From contig SSNP01000014.1 in the NCBI GenBank assembly GCA_006937955.1, positions 439,777 to 503,776 of the forward strand: DNA of 64,000 nt, written 5' to 3'. The DNA comes from Pachypanchax playfairii. Lineage: Eukaryota; Chordata; Actinopteri; Cyprinodontiformes; Aplocheilidae. The notes below the pieces were generated by a model. It did not search any database. It saw only the letters and a program-made list of their open reading frames with translations, and was not told the origin of the DNA. The translations under genes were made by a program, and so were the position numbers. Each line of letters starts with the position of its first letter. Positions within the stretch are counted from its first letter, which is position 1. Shown here in pieces: positions 61,561 through 64,000 of the stretch.

Positions 61561-64000
61561 CTGACAGGTGATGAGCATTCCTTCAAGAAATCTCCTTGTT
61601 TTAATTAAACTTGTTGGGTGAAAACATGGTTTCCACTATGGGACATCTGAGTGAAATTGTAAAAATGGTTGTCAATAGTGGGGTTCTTATCACAAATAAA
61701 AAAAAATGTGTAGAATTTCCTGTTTCTCTGTTTTAACCATCACCTACTACCACAAACTGTTTAATTATGTGCAACACTAATTTTAAGAGTTAATGCCGTG
61801 ACATTTGTTCCACTCAGGTGACTTTAAGTAAATACAAGATGAATGGAAAGTTTTCAAAGAGTCCTACCTTTTTGTGCTTAATCTTTGGTATTTGCTGTTT
61901 ATTTACTCGACACTTATCAGAAATAAGGAATGTTTACACGTGTTTTTGAAGTGCTGTGAAGTTGTTGTAAAATTACGAGTTTTGGCACTGAAAATAACAC
62001 ACCCACGCGCTAAGCTTTGTAAAGCACTTGAAGTGAAACAGAACTCAGCGAGGTTAACTGTAACATGCAACACAACATACGTACTTGCTGATGACAAAAA
62101 AAAAAGCAGAGGGAACCGTTTTGACATTTTTTTTTTTGATTGCAACAACTTGAGCTCGGATTTAATCAGACTAATTTCTCTTTGCACTTCAGTTTGCACT
62201 AATTGCAGGAGGTTGATTTTGTAATTGTTGTTGCACTTAAAAAACAGCAAAAAAACAACTTCAGTGTCCAGTTTCTTATTTACGAACATCTTTTTTAATT
62301 ATCTATCTTTTGCTTGAATATATGATGGCAGATACATATTAGTGAGTCTATTGCATTTGTAGAAAAAGCTAATGGTTTTTGGTCAGTTTATTTTGTTCTT
62401 TTTCAAATGTGTGCAAGAGCAAAAGAGGACACTCACTGTGAAGTCTAACAACAGAGATAGTGAGAGTAAATGATACTTCCCTCTTTCTAATAGTTTAAGG
62501 AATTTCATTATTTCCTCAGAAAATATTTGTTCAGAGTTTTTGGACAGGCACGTGGAGGGAAGAGGTCAATGGGTTTTGAAATAATTGAGGCAGCTATGAA
62601 TAAAAGCAGCTCTTTTACTGTAGTGTCAAAATTTCATCTTACTTTTTCTTGTCAGTGACATCTTCAACTTACAAGAGGAAACAAAGTACTTGGGAAAATA
62701 TTATTATTTATTTATTTTTTTTTTTCTTTTTTGACATCTTGATAAATTTAAGATTTTTATCTTCCAATACACAAGATCATTCTTTTTGGTTGAAACAGTT
62801 AGGAAGGATTGTTGAAAGTTATTAATCTGTTTTCCCACACTGCTTAAAAATCTTTGCTAATTAATTTGCATATTATTTTGTCCAGCATAAATGAGCAGTT
62901 TAGGACTTATTTGGTAACACTAGACTTGACCCAGGAAGTTGGCTTTTAAATCAATTTTTATTTTAAGACAAACTGTACAGAGAAGGAAGCATCACCACAA
63001 TTATGCCTCACTTCAAGGCATCTGTTGTAGGACTGCTCGTGGATGCACAAGGCAGCCTATCGTGCTTTTGAATCTGCAAAATATTAAACTGGGAATTATA
63101 CAACTTTTCCTAAAATCTATTCACACTTGATTCCTATTAGTCCATAAATATGAATTAAAGTCCCATAAATTTGCCTCATATGCTTATTATATCCAGGAAG
63201 CTGAAATGAGTTTGAACTGCCGTGACAGTCTCACAGCCAAGAACACTTCTGAGAATGAGGGGGGGGGGACAAGGGGCTCATCTGTCATCGAGTCAGTCAA
63301 CACCATAGCCCCTAAACCCATCATTCATCTCTAGGTTTATTACTATACTTGCACTTTCCTCTTTAACCTTCAAACCCAGTCCTCCAGAGAACCCGTTCAC
63401 TTCCAAAGACTATTTACATGCACAAAAACTGTCCTTGAAATTTTTAAAAGCACACTTGAGATGGAAATTGATGACCCTGATTTCTAACTTTACAGTTTTT
63501 CTGATGTAGACAATCTTTATAGAATACCACACTGTACTGTTTTGGCAGCAGTGTGAGAACCTTTTCATCAACATCTCCAGACTTTTAAACAATTGCTTCA
63601 CCACTGCGCTATCGACGGAGCTCCCTGGTGTGTAATATTTTCAAAGGACCACCAACAGTATCTGGCTACATATTACCCTGACCCTGTCACAGCCAGATGC
63701 AACTTCCCAGCAAGCCAACACTGGTCTAGGTGAAGCCTGAGCTAGAGTTGGCCTATTTAAAAAAAACAAAAACAAAAAAAAAGCTACGAAAAACTTCTTT
63801 TTGTTAGTTTCAAGTTAATTAATTGATCATTGTGGGGTTTTCTTTTTTTTTTTTTTTGAAACAGAAGAGTATCAGCAATTTTTTTTTCTATGCAGATCTA
63901 CTACCTCATACTTTTAGTATCCCACGTGGAAGCACAGGTGAAACTTTAGCAACAGGTGTTTTTATAAGGCTTTAAAGAGGAAGTGGAAAGTCTTGGTATG

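Larger units (their letters stand above)
1..64000 (-). other. pappa: pappa (pappalysin-1) gene, internal part spanning the whole window
   Basis: Seventeen minus-strand exons between 58110 and 4023 join into one 1055-codon frame with no stop. Every intron is GT-AG and every exon length fits the phase of its neighbours. The product resembles pappalysins throughout. It is closer to PAPPA than PAPPA2 at diagnostic stretches, such as VRTWSPN in exon 5, the VSGxNISLGP-type segment, and SFxxFDPxTxSSCQ in exon 11. Human PAPPA is 1627 residues, so about 490 N-terminal and about 90 C-terminal residues should be encoded outside the window. The family cleaves IGFBP-4/-5 outside the cell and is inhibited by stanniocalcins. 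Teleosts may carry more than one PAPPA paralogue, and the symbol pappaa could also fit. No promoter or poly(A) site of this gene is inside the window. Confidence 0.93.
58111..64000 (-). other. 5'-side intron of pappa (partial)
   Basis: No exon was recognised in this 5.9-kb stretch upstream of exon 1. It contains a poly-T run, a possible third partial copy of the 213-bp MITE (about 59550-59690), a complete hAT element at 61234-61560, and a homeodomain/octamer-rich stretch near 62855-62900. The rest is AT-rich. Confidence 0.75.

Noticed and set aside
58111..64000. Search for the preceding pappa exon with LNR1/2
   Set aside because: No frame with LNR cysteines and a matching donor was found. 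The minus-strand frames at 60623, 61218, 61903 and 63410 have no family content.
1..64000. CRISPR array, prophage, operon or other prokaryotic system
   Set aside because: Intron-exon structure with GT-AG borders, fish repeats and absence of long intergenic-free coding show vertebrate nuclear DNA.

Overview
The window is a piece of a teleost fish genome, probably a spiny-rayed (acanthomorph) fish. It is AT-rich, intron-dominated DNA. It carries fish-typical repeats: hAT-type miniature transposons with 8-bp target duplications, Tc1-like fragments, a Rex3/RTE-like LINE end with a GATG tail, and tRNA-derived SINEs. No prokaryotic gene organisation, CRISPR array, rRNA or functional tRNA gene was seen.

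One protein-coding gene explains all convincing coding sequence. It lies on the minus strand and is the pregnancy-associated plasma protein A (pappalysin-1) gene, pappa. Seventeen exons can be placed, running from about 58,110 down to 4,023. All have GT-AG borders and phases that fit each neighbour, and together they give 1055 codons without a stop. Residue numbers in the annotation count from the first complete codon of in-window exon 1. The codons run from the end of the N-terminal half of the protease domain, through the zinc motif and Met-turn, a fibronectin-III-like stretch, a beta-rich central region and a Myxococcus-type cysteine-rich repeat, to complement-control modules CCP1-CCP5. The 5' exons (signal peptide, laminin-G-like domain, LNR1/2) lie beyond the right edge. 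The last exon or exons (end of CCP5, LNR3) lie beyond the left edge.

Layout: 58.1-64 kb is upstream intron with a complete hAT miniature element. 55.9-58.1 kb holds the catalytic exons 1-4. 49.7-56 kb is intron with a 332-bp tandem repeat and a hAT element. Exon 5 is at 49.2-49.7 kb. 41.4-49.2 kb is intron with a Tc1 relic and a hAT element. Exons 6-8 lie at 41.4-37.5 kb. 19-37.5 kb is the largest intron (18.5 kb) and is repeat-rich. Exons 9-12 lie at 19-14 kb. 6.3-14 kb is intron with a Tc1 relic and a possible decayed copy of the CCP1 exon. Exons 13-17 lie at 6.3-4.0 kb. 1-4.0 kb is downstream intron with a candidate conserved element.

PAPP-A is a secreted metzincin that cleaves IGF-binding proteins (IGFBP-4 and -5) and so releases insulin-like growth factors locally. 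The C-terminal CCP modules tether it to cell-surface glycosaminoglycans. Nothing here looks like a new biological system. The most interesting points are lineage changes in the cysteine pattern of this pappalysin (a paired loss in CCP2 and two gains elsewhere), tandem splice donors in CCP4, an apparent exon relic near CCP1, and well-preserved hAT elements with exact target duplications. Comparisons with human PAPPA and PAPPA2 rest on remembered family sequences, not on a search.
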